Of a stretch of 64,000 nucleotides of DNA, positions 51,149 through 60,390 are shown piece by piece (within the stretch, counting starts at the first letter, position 1; each line of letters opens with the position of its first letter). The notes under the pieces were generated by a model that saw nothing but the letters and a program-made list of their open reading frames with translations, made no database searches and was not told the DNA's origin. Origin of the DNA: JAIESQ01 sp964495375 (GTDB taxonomy: Bacteria > Planctomycetota > Planctomycetia > Pirellulales > JAEUIK01); NCBI GenBank assembly GCA_964495375.1, contig CAZBWM010000018.1:29416-93415 (forward strand). Reading direction: 5' to 3'. The position numbers and the translations under genes were made by a program.

Positions 51149-52399
51149 ATGGCCCCAGGGGATGTCGACGAGACGCGAGCGCTGGTAGACGAAGTCTATC
51201 GCCGCGAGTCGCGCCGCGTGTTGGCCACTCTGATCCGCCTGTTGGGAGACTTCGACCGCGCCGAAGAAGCTCTGCACGATGCCTTCGCGGCGGCCGTGGA
51301 GCAATGGTCGCGCGAGGGAGTGCCGGCAAATCCGCGCGCCTGGTTGGTGTCGGCAGGCCGCTTCAAGGCGATCGATGCCCTGCGGCGTCGCGCCCGCTTC
51401 GACGCTTCGCTCGAGGAGCTCGCTGGTCGCTACGATCAGTCGACGGGCGTTGTGGCCGACGGCACGGACGACGATGTCGAAGACGATCGGCTGCGACTGA
51501 TCTTCACGTGTTGCCACCCGGCGTTCGCGCCCCACACGCAGGTTGCCATGACGCTGCGTGAAGTCTGCGGACTGACCACCGAGGAGATCGCCAGCGCCTT
51601 TCTGACCGCGCCGGCCACGATCGCACAGCGCATCGTGCGCGGCAAAGCCAAGTTTCGCGACGCGAAAATTCCCTATCAGGTTCCTGCGTTCGCTGACTTG
51701 CCGATGCGACTCGAGTCGGTGCTGGCGGTAATTTACCTGGTATTCAACGAGGGCTACTCGGCTTCGTCGGGTCAGTCGATCACGCGAGCCGACCTTACCG
51801 GCGAAGCGATTCGCCTGGGGCGCTTGCTTGTCGAGTTGCTTCCCGACCCCGAAGCGCTTGGCCTGTTGGCGCTGATGCTGTTGCACGAGTCGCGACGCAT
51901 CGCGCGAACCTCGTCTACCGGAGATGTGGTGCTTCTGGAGAATCAAGACCGCTCGCTGTGGCAACAGCACTTGATCCAAGAGGGGCATGCACTGGTTGAA
52001 CGCGCGATCGCCTCGCGACGGTTTGGCCCCTACACCGTGCAGGCCGCCATCGCTGCGACACACGCTACGGCCCCCACCGCGGCTGCCACCGATTGGCGGC
52101 AGATCGTCGGGCTGTACGACGCGCTGTTGCGGATCGAGGCCTCGCCGATCATCGAGTTGAATCGCGCCGTCGCGGTCGCAATGCGCGATGGGCCGGAGAT
52201 GGGCCTGACCCTGATCGATGCCATCCTCACACGGGGGGAGTTGTCCGACTATCATCTGGCACATGCCGCGCGAGCCGACCTCTGCCGGCGGCTGGGCCGG
52301 GTAGACGAGGCCCGGGCTGCCTATCGGCGGGCCTTGGAACTGGCCCGCCAGGAACCGGAGCGCCGGTTTCTCGAAATGCGGCTGCGGGAACTGAATTGA
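51149..52399 (+). CDS. ECF42-type RNA polymerase sigma factor with C-terminal extension
   Basis: A 416-residue sigma factor. Region 2 (RRESRRVLATLIRLLGDFDR, AEEALHDAFAAAVEQW) and region 4 (LREVCGLTTEEIASAFLTAP, ATIAQRIVRGKAKFRDA) are followed by a long helical C-terminal domain. It contains VIYLVFNEGYSASSGQS and TPR-like helices (ADLCRRLGRVDEARAAYRRA). This is the ECF42 architecture. The start at ATG 51149 is chosen over an in-frame GTG 15 bases upstream. It is followed on the same strand by DUF1579 and two YCII/DGPF genes, which are typical ECF42 targets. Confidence 0.92.
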   Translation: MAPGDVDETRALVDEVYRRESRRVLATLIRLLGDFDRAEEALHDAFAAAVEQWSREGVPANPRAWLVSAGRFKAIDALRRRARFDASLEELAGRYDQSTGVVADGTDDDVEDDRLRLIFTCCHPAFAPHTQVAMTLREVCGLTTEEIASAFLTAPATIAQRIVRGKAKFRDAKIPYQVPAFADLPMRLESVLAVIYLVFNEGYSASSGQSITRADLTGEAIRLGRLLVELLPDPEALGLLALMLLHESRRIARTSSTGDVVLLENQDRSLWQQHLIQEGHALVERAIASRRFGPYTVQAAIAATHATAPTAAATDWRQIVGLYDALLRIEASPIIELNRAVAVAMRDGPEMGLTLIDAILTRGELSDYHLAHAARADLCRRLGRVDEARAAYRRALELARQEPERRFLEMRLRELN

Positions 52400-52417
52400 T
52401 AAAATTCGTGGAGTCAT

Positions 52418-52444
52418 TGTCGATTCCTATCTGGCGGCATCGAC
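52418..52444 (+). promoter_or_regulatory. Candidate ECF42 target promoter
   Basis: TGTCGA (52418-52423), 17 bases, CGAC (52441-52444), located between the sigma gene and the DUF1579 gene. From memory, the ECF42 consensus is TGTCGA at -35 and CG(A/T)C at -10. No equivalent element is visible before the two later genes, so one operon from this promoter is likely. Confidence 0.55.
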
Positions 52445-52503
52445 TACTTGGTGAGGGCCGAGTTCTTCGCAGTGCCCTGCCCCAACGAACAGGAGATTCC
52501 TTG

Positions 52504-52983
52504 ATGAATGTCGAACCCCAGAGCGAGCACCGTTGGCTCGAAAAGCTTGTCGGCAACTGGACCTACGAGAACGAGGCCGTCATGGCGCCCGGCGAAGGCC
52601 CCATTAAATCCACGGGTACCGAAGTCGTGCGCTCGTTGGGTGGTTTGTGGACCATCGGCGAGGGACAGGGGGCAGTGCCCGACGGCGGTATCCACAAATC
52701 GATCATGACACTGGGATACGATCCGGCCAAACAGCGCTTCGTGGGCACTTTCATCGGCTCGATGATGTCGCATCTGTGGATCTACGATGGCAAGCTCGAC
52801 GCCGCCGGCAAACTACTGACACTCGACTCCGAAGGTCCAAACTTTACCGGCGATGGCCTGGCCCGCTATCAGGATTTGATCGAATTCGTCGACGACGATC
52901 ACCGCATTCTCGGGTCGCAGGTTCAGCAGGCCGACGGCACCTGGAATCACTTCATGACGGCCCACTACTATCGAGCCGAATAA
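52504..52983 (+). CDS. DUF1579 family protein
   Basis: A 159-residue DUF1579 protein: WLEKLVGNWTYENEAVM, then TEVVRSLGGLWTIGEGQGAV, MTLGYDPAKQRFVGTFIGSM and GTWNHFMTAHYYRAE. The family is lipocalin-like in size and strand pattern, and its function is unknown. AGGAGA precedes ATG 52504. It lies 104 bases downstream of the ECF42 sigma gene and probably belongs to its regulon. Confidence 0.88.
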   Translation: MNVEPQSEHRWLEKLVGNWTYENEAVMAPGEGPIKSTGTEVVRSLGGLWTIGEGQGAVPDGGIHKSIMTLGYDPAKQRFVGTFIGSMMSHLWIYDGKLDAAGKLLTLDSEGPNFTGDGLARYQDLIEFVDDDHRILGSQVQQADGTWNHFMTAHYYRAE

Positions 52984-53071
52984 CCGTTCACGTAACCTCA
53001 CTTGGTGGTAGTCGCCGTGGGCTTGGGCCATCCGCGAAAAACGATTTCAAACCTCAGACAGGACGAACTTC

Positions 53072-53443
53072 ATGAAATACATGCTCCTCATCTACACCGA
53101 CGAGAACGTCTGGACCGACAGCGAACGCGAAGCCTGCTTCGCCGAGTCGATTCAACTCACGCAGACTCTGCACGCCAATGGGCAATACCTGGCGGCGTCG
53201 CCTTTGCATCCCGTCGCGGCGGCCACCAGCGTGCGGGTCCGCGACGGTAAGCGGATGGTGACCGACGGCCCCTTTGCCGAAACGCGCGAGCAACTTGGTG
53301 GCTACTTTCTGGTGGAGGCCCGCGATCTCGACGAAGCGCTCGACATCGCCGGGCGCATTCCCGGGGCTCGCAAGGGGACGGTCGAAGTGCGGCCTGTGCT
53401 GGAACTGGCCGGTCTGCCCGTCGAGCCAGTCGTCGCCCGGTAA
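53072..53443 (+). CDS. YCII/DGPF domain protein
   Basis: A 123-residue YCII-family protein with the diagnostic VTDGPFAETREQLGGYFLVE. It begins MKYMLLIYTDENVWTDSER and ends near RKGTVEVRPVLELAGL. YCII proteins are small ferredoxin-like-fold proteins linked to ECF42 sigma factors; their chemistry is unknown. AGGA precedes ATG 53072. Next in the ECF42 group. Confidence 0.93.
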   Translation: MKYMLLIYTDENVWTDSEREACFAESIQLTQTLHANGQYLAASPLHPVAAATSVRVRDGKRMVTDGPFAETREQLGGYFLVEARDLDEALDIAGRIPGARKGTVEVRPVLELAGLPVEPVVAR

Positions 53444-53525
53444 GCGCTTTGACCAGACCGCGATCGGCAGTTTTTCTGCTGCGAATTTTGAGAACCGAAA
53501 ACACCAGGCGTGAGGACTTCGAGCC

Positions 53526-54440
53526 GTGAGAGTTATGGTGATGGTCAAGGCAACCGCTGACTCCGAAGCGGGCGTGATGCCCAGCGAACAACTGCTGACC
53601 GAGATGGGCAACTTCAATGAGCAGCTCGTCAATGCCGGCATTATGCTGGCTGGCGAAGGACTGCACCCCAGCTCGAAGGGGGCACGCGTGCGCTTCTCTG
53701 GGCAGGATCGCGCGGTGATCGACGGTCCATTCGCCGAAACCAAGGAGCTCGTGGCTGGGTTCTGGATGTGGCAAGTCAAATCGCTCGACGAGGCAATCGA
53801 GTGGGTCAAACGCTGCCCGAATCCGATGTTGACCGAATCGGAGATCGAAATCCGGCCGGTCTTTGGCCCCGAGGATTTTGGTGACGCGTTGACTCCCGAG
53901 TTGCGTGAGCAAGAAGATCGATTGCGAGCCCAGACGGAGCGGTTGGCCGCCTCGGCGCAGGCTGCCGTCGCGGCCGGGTTGCGGCCACCGCGGATCGAAA
54001 CTGGTTCGGCGAGAACCATTGCCGGCCTCAAGCACCGTTACAACGATCAGACGCGCGTGAAAATCCCCGCGCAATGGGAGCGTTTCGCGCCGCACCTGGG
54101 CAACGTTCCGGGGCAGATTGGCGCAACGTCCTATGGTGTCTGCTTCAACAACGGCGACAACTGCGAGTTCGACTACCTGACCGGCGTCGAAGTTGGCGAC
54201 TCGGCACAGCTTCCCGGCGACTTCAGTCACGTGGAGATCCCGGCTCAAAGCTACGCGATATTTGCGCACGATGGTCATGTTTCGTCGATCGCCAACACGA
54301 TCAATGCCATATGGTCGAAATGGCTTCCGGCATCTGGCTGCCAGCCCGCGGGAACTCCCTGCTTCGAGCGTTACGACGAGCGATTCGACCCGCGCACCGG
54401 CCTGGGCGGTATGGAAATCTGGGTTGCGATCAAAGACTGA
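53526..54440 (+). CDS. YCII/DGPF domain fused to GyrI/effector-binding-like domain
   Basis: A 304-residue fusion. Residues 1-125 are a YCII domain (AVIDGPFAETKELVAGFW). Residues 150-300 resemble a GyrI-like/AraC effector-binding domain (AGLKHRYNDQTRVKIPAQWE, GATSYGVCFNNGDNCEFDYL, HVEIPAQSYAIFAHDGHVSS, FERYDERFDP). The start is GTG at 53526, with GAGG upstream; ATG at 53535 is possible. The pairing suggests the YCII part acts with a small-molecule sensor. The gene follows the DGPF gene by 82 bases. Confidence 0.85.
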   Translation: MRVMVMVKATADSEAGVMPSEQLLTEMGNFNEQLVNAGIMLAGEGLHPSSKGARVRFSGQDRAVIDGPFAETKELVAGFWMWQVKSLDEAIEWVKRCPNPMLTESEIEIRPVFGPEDFGDALTPELREQEDRLRAQTERLAASAQAAVAAGLRPPRIETGSARTIAGLKHRYNDQTRVKIPAQWERFAPHLGNVPGQIGATSYGVCFNNGDNCEFDYLTGVEVGDSAQLPGDFSHVEIPAQSYAIFAHDGHVSSIANTINAIWSKWLPASGCQPAGTPCFERYDERFDPRTGLGGMEIWVAIKD

Positions 54441-54478
54441 AGTGAATTGGTTGCCAGCGGTCGCGGCGACGAAGTGCG

Positions 54479-56266
54479 TCACGTGCTCAGCCCCATCGCT
54501 TGGCGCCCGCGCTCGCTCAGCCGCGCCACGCTCCACGCTGGCTCCCAAGTAAAGTCGACGACGACGTCGCGCACTCCTACGATTCGCAACAATCGATCGC
54601 GAATCCCTTCCTTGACGCGACCACCCCCCTGCGTGACCAGGAACTGGTAGACGGGCCGACCTCGATGGGGCATCGTAACCACTACGCGAACGACGCCGTC
54701 GCGCTCGCGGACGTCGTAGACATAGCCCAAGTCGACGATATTCGCTTCGGCGTGATAGAGCTGTTCGTCGCGCACTTCGCGGAGTGCTTGCCAGATCGCC
54801 GGTTTAAGCGCCGCGGTTTCCGCGGTCTCACCGCGCCGTGCCAACGCAGGGCCGGCGGCGGTCGCCCCCTGCGGCCAGGCCGGCAGTTGCTCGCGAACTT
54901 CTGGCGGGTTAAGCAGGCGATGCCGCGTCTGTTCGATCTGCGCTGCCGCGTCTTGCTCAGGAAAAGGCGACAGCAGATAAGCATTCTTCTGCCAGACCGC
55001 GGCGCCTGCCTTCAGGCTCGTGCGTTCGGCCGGGTAGCGGCTCCAAAGCTGGCCATGCCCCGCGTAGTGGAGTGTCGGTGCGCCGCCATGTGGCAATTGG
55101 TCGAACCCACTGGCCGCGTGCTCGAGTCGCAGGGCCACGAAGGCATCGCGACTCACGCGGTTGTAAAAGCCGACGCCCCACAGCGAATTGGCCTGCTCCG
55201 GTGGAACCTCACCCTCGTGCAGACGGCCGCTGGCGTCGATCCACACCAGGTCGGTGAACGAGTAGCCCGAGAACACCCATTCGTCGTCGCGCATGGCTTC
55301 GATCGGAAAGTCCTGCACCATGTCCATGCGTCCCTGCTTCACGAAATACGGCTGCCCGGCGTAAAACGTGTACGTAATGTCCATGTGCATGCGGCTCGGC
55401 GTGAACAAGGGATGCACGGGGCTATGCGGGAAACCCCAGCGCCGCACTTGCACCGAGAGCGGGCCGCGGATCACCTCAAAGTTGGGGCACTGGGCCCAAT
55501 TGCGCACGCGCAGTTTTTGAAAGTGCCCTGCGTCGACATAGTCGTGCCCCCAGTCGATGTCAGGGGGCTCGCCATGCCCCTTGCCGCCGGCGTAAAGTTC
55601 CAGCCCGTGCTCACGCGTCGAGGTGAGCCGCTCGAGCTGCCCGGTCTGCTGCGAGAGCCGCGCCAGGTAGTGTTCGTTCTGGATATCGAGCCCGTAGCCT
55701 TCGCCGCTCACGCGCAAACCACTTGCGTAGTCGGGCAGCTCCGCGTTGGGATTGCCAAAGAAAACGAGGTACTCCGCCGACTCGTGCGCTGCGATGTCAG
55801 CCTGAAAGACCAGCCGCCCACGAAAGACTTTGCCAACGCGTGTCAGGCCATTGATCTGGCTGCGAACTTCGCGAAGCTGCTGCTGCGCTTCGTCCCAATA
55901 AGCCACGCGCACTTCACGGTACGTATCGACTACCTGATCGACCGAGAATTCCACGCTGAGGTCGATCGGCTCGGCCGTGCGCGCGATGCCAACCGTTTCG
56001 TAAAGTGAAACCGGCTTGCAGAACGACCAACCCCGCGCCCATTGTGCTAGCGCCGCGGGGAGTCTTTCGACGGGCACCGCTGCGGTGGCTTTTAGTTGGG
56101 GCTCGTCGCCCGCGACGAGCGTTTGGCGTTCGAACTTGAGCGTGTCCTTAATCGACTCGGCCAGCGACATCGCCAGATCGAGCCGGCCCGAGTCGTAAGC
56201 CGACTTCAGCAGGCGGAGTTTGGTGTCGACGCTATCCGAGTGGTTCGCATGTCGAATGGCTGTCAT
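54479..56266 (-). CDS. Large beta-rich protein with C-terminal DUF59/MIP18-type domain
   Basis: A 595-residue protein. The C-terminal 105 residues match DUF59 (MIP18/PaaD-like) iron-sulfur assembly domains: IWQALREVRDEQLYHAEANI, VDLGYVYDVRERDGVVRVVV and RDRLLRIVGVRDVVVDFTWE. The N-terminal 480 residues are beta-rich (VRVAYWDEAQQQLREV, EYLVFFGNPNAELPDYASGL, TYTFYAGQPYFVKQGRMD) and I do not recognise the family. ATG 56266 is preceded by GGAG. DUF59 is usually 100-150 residues alone; this fusion is unusual. It is convergent with the ECF42 group. Confidence 0.75.
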   Translation of the reverse strand: MTAIRHANHSDSVDTKLRLLKSAYDSGRLDLAMSLAESIKDTLKFERQTLVAGDEPQLKATAAVPVERLPAALAQWARGWSFCKPVSLYETVGIARTAEPIDLSVEFSVDQVVDTYREVRVAYWDEAQQQLREVRSQINGLTRVGKVFRGRLVFQADIAAHESAEYLVFFGNPNAELPDYASGLRVSGEGYGLDIQNEHYLARLSQQTGQLERLTSTREHGLELYAGGKGHGEPPDIDWGHDYVDAGHFQKLRVRNWAQCPNFEVIRGPLSVQVRRWGFPHSPVHPLFTPSRMHMDITYTFYAGQPYFVKQGRMDMVQDFPIEAMRDDEWVFSGYSFTDLVWIDASGRLHEGEVPPEQANSLWGVGFYNRVSRDAFVALRLEHAASGFDQLPHGGAPTLHYAGHGQLWSRYPAERTSLKAGAAVWQKNAYLLSPFPEQDAAAQIEQTRHRLLNPPEVREQLPAWPQGATAAGPALARRGETAETAALKPAIWQALREVRDEQLYHAEANIVDLGYVYDVRERDGVVRVVVTMPHRGRPVYQFLVTQGGGRVKEGIRDRLLRIVGVRDVVVDFTWEPAWSVARLSERGRQAMGLST

Positions 56267-56359
56267 CGACGTTGCTCCGCGCGCATTGCTGCATTGATAA
56301 GTGCTGGCGAAATTTCCACACGATTGCCCACGCGCGCCTACTTTAGGCGCGAGCTGCCG

Positions 56360-57808
56360 CTAACTATACATGCGGGCCAATTCGGCAATTGGCTGGCCTT
56401 CGCGCAGAATTGGCACGGGGCGACCCGCCAGGTCTGGCAACGCGACATGCTGGGCATCGATGCCCAGATGGCGATAGATTGTGGCTAAAAAGTCGCCAGG
56501 GCCGACGCGGCGCTCGGTGACTTCTTCGCCTCGGCTGTCGGTGGCCCCGATCACCTGCCCGGTTTGTATCCCGCCGCCGGCGAACAGCATCGAATTGGCG
56601 TTGGGCCAATGATCACGCCCTGGTTGCACAATCCCTTGCGCGGCGCTAGCCACACCGCTGCCGCTGCTGGCCACATACGAGATGCGCGGCGTGCGACCGA
56701 ACTCGCCAGTGACCACGAGCAGCACCCTGCGATCGAGCCCGCGGTCGTACAGGTCCTCGATCAGCGCTGTGATTGCTTGATCGAAGACCGGCAAGCGGAA
56801 CTGCAGGGCATCAAAGACGTGATGGTTGACCGCGTGGTCGTCCCAGTTGGCGACCCGCCCACACAAGGGGCCATCAAACGTCGTGGTAATCAGCTCAACG
56901 CCCGCTTCGACGAGGCGTCGCGCCATCAGGCACTGCTGGCCCCATTGATTCAGGCCGTAGCGCTCCCGCAGTTTCGGTTCTTCCTGCGATAGATCGAAGG
57001 CCCGGGCCGCCTCGGTGCTGGTCAACAGATTCAATGCTTGCGCCTCGAACGAATCGACCGCGTCCATCACGCCCGATTGATCGACGTCGCGCCGCAAGCC
57101 GTCCAGGTTTCGCCGCAGAGCGACACGCTCGTGGAGCCGAGCGGTTTGCGCCGCGCTTTTCAGGCCGATATTGGGGACTTCAAAGCGGGGATCGCTCGGA
57201 TCTCCGCTGAGCTTGAAAGGTTCGTACGCCGGGCCCAAGTACGCAGGACCGGCGATCGTGAATGAGTCGTAGCGGGTGATCGCGTTGACACCCACATAGT
57301 TGGGAAGCGCACGCCGTGATCCCCGCCGCAGGTAGTTTGCGACGGTCATCAAATCGGGCAGGACCGGCTCCGGCTTGTCCTGCACGTCGGGATCGCCCGA
57401 GAGCAACTGCAGCGAGCCGGACGGATGGCCGCCGCCGGTATGCGCCATCGAGCGCAGAATGGCGAACTTGTCGGCAATGCGGGCGTGCCTGGGCAGTAAT
57501 TCACAGACCTGCAGGGCGCTGTTGTTCGTCGCGATCGGCGAAAATGGCCCGCGATAGTCGCTCGACGCGTTGGGCTTCGGGTCAAAGGTCTCGAGATGGC
57601 TGGCGCCGCCGCGCAACCAAACGACGATCACGGCCGTGCCTGGACGATTCGCGTCTGCCGGCGCGGGCGCTTGCTCGGCCCGGGCACGCAGTTGCCAAAG
57701 CTGTGGCAACGGGAGACTTCCCAAGCCCCCCAAACCGATGCGCAGAAACTCGCGTCGAGCGACCGCGCCCGCGGATGGTGCTCGAACCTCTTGGTGGCGT
57801 CGCTTCAT
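56360..57808 (-). CDS. DUF1501 family protein, Tat-exported
   Basis: A 482-residue DUF1501 protein with a twin-arginine leader (ARREFLRIGLGGLGSLPLPQ, about residues 18-37). The body has VIVVWLRGGASHLETFDPKP, AHTGGGHPSGSLQLLSGDPD and LVVTGEFGRTPRISY, the alkaline-phosphatase-like DUF1501 pattern. The C-terminus is LATIYRHLGIDAQHVALPDL. Such proteins usually pair with DUF1553/DUF1549 or c-type cytochrome proteins; none is adjacent. ATG 57808 is used; an earlier TTG is possible. Confidence 0.93.
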   Translation of the reverse strand: MKRRHQEVRAPSAGAVARREFLRIGLGGLGSLPLPQLWQLRARAEQAPAPADANRPGTAVIVVWLRGGASHLETFDPKPNASSDYRGPFSPIATNNSALQVCELLPRHARIADKFAILRSMAHTGGGHPSGSLQLLSGDPDVQDKPEPVLPDLMTVANYLRRGSRRALPNYVGVNAITRYDSFTIAGPAYLGPAYEPFKLSGDPSDPRFEVPNIGLKSAAQTARLHERVALRRNLDGLRRDVDQSGVMDAVDSFEAQALNLLTSTEAARAFDLSQEEPKLRERYGLNQWGQQCLMARRLVEAGVELITTTFDGPLCGRVANWDDHAVNHHVFDALQFRLPVFDQAITALIEDLYDRGLDRRVLLVVTGEFGRTPRISYVASSGSGVASAAQGIVQPGRDHWPNANSMLFAGGGIQTGQVIGATDSRGEEVTERRVGPGDFLATIYRHLGIDAQHVALPDLAGRPVPILREGQPIAELARMYS

Positions 57809-57936
57809 GCAGGTTTGACGATCGGCCAACGAAGTGAATAGTAGATCGGTGCCGAGGGGAGCTGGCTCCTAACGCCCCATCCCGGGCCGGATTTATACCA
57901 TGGTTAGAATACGGGGCACCGCAGCGGGGCACAAGT

Positions 57937-59085
57937 TTACGGCTTGCGAGTTAGCGCCGATCGCAGCGTGCGTCGAGATGGGCGGCCCGATTTCAGGCGC
58001 CTAAACAGGACCGCCGTTGCGATCGTCAGCAGACCTAAGGTGGCGGTCCCTGGCTCTGGGACGGTCACGGTGCTGGGGCCAAAAGCTGCTGGAATGTGCG
58101 TGCCGGAAGTCGCAAGGGGCGCGAGCGCGTTTGCCGCAGCGAATTGATCGGCCCAGATAATGTAGTCGACGCCGTCCACCAATCCGTCGTGATTGAAATC
58201 CCCCTGCGACCAATTGCCTGGCGCGCTGAAGTGGTCGGCCCAGGCGACGTAGTCGATCCCATCGATAAGCCCATCGAGGTTGGCATCGCCGGCATGGACG
58301 TCGAGAATCGAGTTGAGCAGATAATTCGTCAGCCAGGTGTAACCGACGGCGTTCTGCCCCCAGAGGTGGAAGTAACCAGGGGTCTGTCCGTTCTCCGAGT
58401 ACCAGTTTTGCCAGTTTGGCTGCTGGCGAATCGCAGCGTTCACGTCGACAAAATGAATTTTGCGCCCCTGATCTTGGAACTCTGCGACTGTGGACTCCAT
58501 CCAGGGAATCATCGTCGATGTTAGAAAGGCATCGGCGTCGGCATTCAACGAGGTGATCGGACTGCTCAGAATCGGCAGCGGCGCAGCGACGAAGATGTCC
58601 GGGTATTTCCCACTCGGCGTCGGGGTGGTCGTGAGGTAGTCGTAAACCTGGGTCATGATCGACTGATAAATTGGCCAGACGGCCGGGACGAGCGGCGCGA
58701 CGTAAGCGTCGATGGTGCCGAGCATGATAATCACGGCATCGGGGTCAGGATTGGGATCAATGACCGATCCATAAAGATAGATCGAGCTGTAACCATAAAC
58801 GGGGCCGTTAAGCGCCTCCACGGCCTGGTTGTGAAATGCCGGATCGGGATGGTGATTGACGTCGAGCAACAGGCCGGCGTAGAGGGGCGCGTTCGAGCCG
58901 CCCGAGGCGATTGCCGTAGCCTTGCCCGCCACGGATTGTGCTTGCATGGCCCAGGTGAGCCGCGACGGCCCGACGGCCGTGGCATTGGAATCGCCGGTGA
59001 CGACGATGTTCAATCCGGCGGCGCCGAGCGTCGCCGCCCAAAACTGTGCAAGCGCGAGCAACCCAATTGAAATGATTCTGGACAC
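57937..59085 (-). CDS. SGNH-type hydrolase with dockerin repeats and PEP-CTERM tail
   Basis: A 382-residue exported protein. A signal peptide (MSRIISIGLLALAQFWAATL) is followed by VVTGDSNATAVGP (SGNH block I) and PDAVIIMLGTIDAYVA (block III-like). Two dockerin-like repeats (GDANLDGLIDGIDYVAWADH, GDFNHDGLVDGVDYIIWADQ) follow near residues 275-325. The C-terminus is VPEPGTATLGLLTIATAVLF plus a basic tail, a PEP-CTERM sorting signal. The start is GTG at 59085, with AAGGTGAAC upstream. It probably acts on carbohydrate esters at the cell surface. Confidence 0.88.
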   Translation of the reverse strand: MSRIISIGLLALAQFWAATLGAAGLNIVVTGDSNATAVGPSRLTWAMQAQSVAGKATAIASGGSNAPLYAGLLLDVNHHPDPAFHNQAVEALNGPVYGYSSIYLYGSVIDPNPDPDAVIIMLGTIDAYVAPLVPAVWPIYQSIMTQVYDYLTTTPTPSGKYPDIFVAAPLPILSSPITSLNADADAFLTSTMIPWMESTVAEFQDQGRKIHFVDVNAAIRQQPNWQNWYSENGQTPGYFHLWGQNAVGYTWLTNYLLNSILDVHAGDANLDGLIDGIDYVAWADHFSAPGNWSQGDFNHDGLVDGVDYIIWADQFAAANALAPLATSGTHIPAAFGPSTVTVPEPGTATLGLLTIATAVLFRRLKSGRPSRRTLRSALTRKP

Positions 59086-59303
59086 GTTCACCTTCGCATG
59101 CCAGCGCGATGGCAGTAACCGTCCGGACACAGCAGCCTGATTGTCGTCTCGACGCCTTGGCGATTGCAACCAGCAGCGCCGCGCGGGGCTGGATTAACTC
59201 TGCGTGCAGCGGAAGAGAACGCAGCAACCCTCGCGAATGCCAGCAAAGGTGGGTGCGACGCGCAGCCAGGCGGCCGGGAAAGTCGCGACGACCGCCTTCG
59301 CAC

Positions 59304-60323
59304 CTACGCTACGCGGTAGCGCAGCGCGGGATTGTCTTCGCGTTCGACTTCGTCGAGGTTCGTCACGGCCAACTGACCGCATTGATCGAGGTATTCGACG
59401 TGCGCACCAACCTCCTCGAGCGCCAAGAGCACGTTGAAGCCGCGAACCGTGGCGTACATCGTCTTGGAGATATCGCTGATCGTGATTGGGCGCTCGGCCG
59501 CGCCGATGATCTCGAGCACGCGATCGAGCTTGCGGTTGTGACTTTCGCGGATCTGGTCGATTCGCTTATAGACGTCATGGATCGGCCCTTCGTGTCCACC
59601 GAGTGCAAGCTCGAAACCTGCGTGCTGCTGCACTTTTTCGAGCGATTCGAGATAGTGCCCGAGCCCCATGTAGTTGGTGATGCTCTCAGGCGACTGATGC
59701 GGCGTGGTGCGCTCCAGAATGTGGTCGGCGCTGATCAACACATTGCCCAGCTCAATGCATACCTGCCCTGGGCAGTGGCCTGGCGTGTGAATGAATCGCA
59801 TGCCGTCGAGCTGTTGGCCGTCGGTCAGTGTAAAGTCGACGCGCACGCTGCGGACGTGCTTCTTCGAGAAGCCGTAGTACTCCATCAGCTTGCGTTGGAA
59901 TTCTGGTTCGACCCCGGCCCGCTGCAAGTAGACGCGCAAGGCCTTGGTGGCCACGATCACGCGCTCCTCGTAAGCGGCCAGCACGCGGCGATCGAGCACG
60001 TGGATGCCGACGTCGGCCTTGCTCAATTCGAGCATCCGGGGCAGGCCCCCGAAATGATCGATATGGCCGTGCGTCAGAATAATGCGTCCGATATCAGCGG
60101 GAGCGGCGGGTTCGCCGAACTCGCTGCGGACCTTGGCCAGACCGGCCAAAAGGTGATCGTTGGAATGGCCGTAGCCACTCCCCGTATCGATTAACGTCGG
60201 CGGCCCGGCTTCGAGCACCAGGTAGGCGTAAACGATGAAACCAGGAAAAGCTTCGCAAGGCATGCGGTAAATGCGCGCCCCGCTATTGGATTCGAATCGC
60301 TCCACCGGGGGTAGTTCGATCAT
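59304..60323 (-). CDS. MBL-fold metallo-hydrolase
   Basis: A 339-residue metallo-beta-lactamase-fold hydrolase. The metal motif is IILTHGHIDHFGG (H-x-H-x-D-H), followed by IHTPGHCPGQVCIEL and a winged-helix-like C-terminal region (RPITISDISKTMYATVRGFN). It is similar to glyoxalase II-like or lactamase B2-type enzymes; substrate unknown. ATG 60323 is used; an in-frame GTG 12 codons upstream has GGAG at close spacing and is an alternative start. Confidence 0.92.
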   Translation of the reverse strand: MIELPPVERFESNSGARIYRMPCEAFPGFIVYAYLVLEAGPPTLIDTGSGYGHSNDHLLAGLAKVRSEFGEPAAPADIGRIILTHGHIDHFGGLPRMLELSKADVGIHVLDRRVLAAYEERVIVATKALRVYLQRAGVEPEFQRKLMEYYGFSKKHVRSVRVDFTLTDGQQLDGMRFIHTPGHCPGQVCIELGNVLISADHILERTTPHQSPESITNYMGLGHYLESLEKVQQHAGFELALGGHEGPIHDVYKRIDQIRESHNRKLDRVLEIIGAAERPITISDISKTMYATVRGFNVLLALEEVGAHVEYLDQCGQLAVTNLDEVEREDNPALRYRVA

Positions 60324-60390
60324 GCGGCCATCGCAATCTGGTCTGGTGCGGCGAAGCACAGGTCTCCGCTGGCAATGCTCAAGTTGAAAT

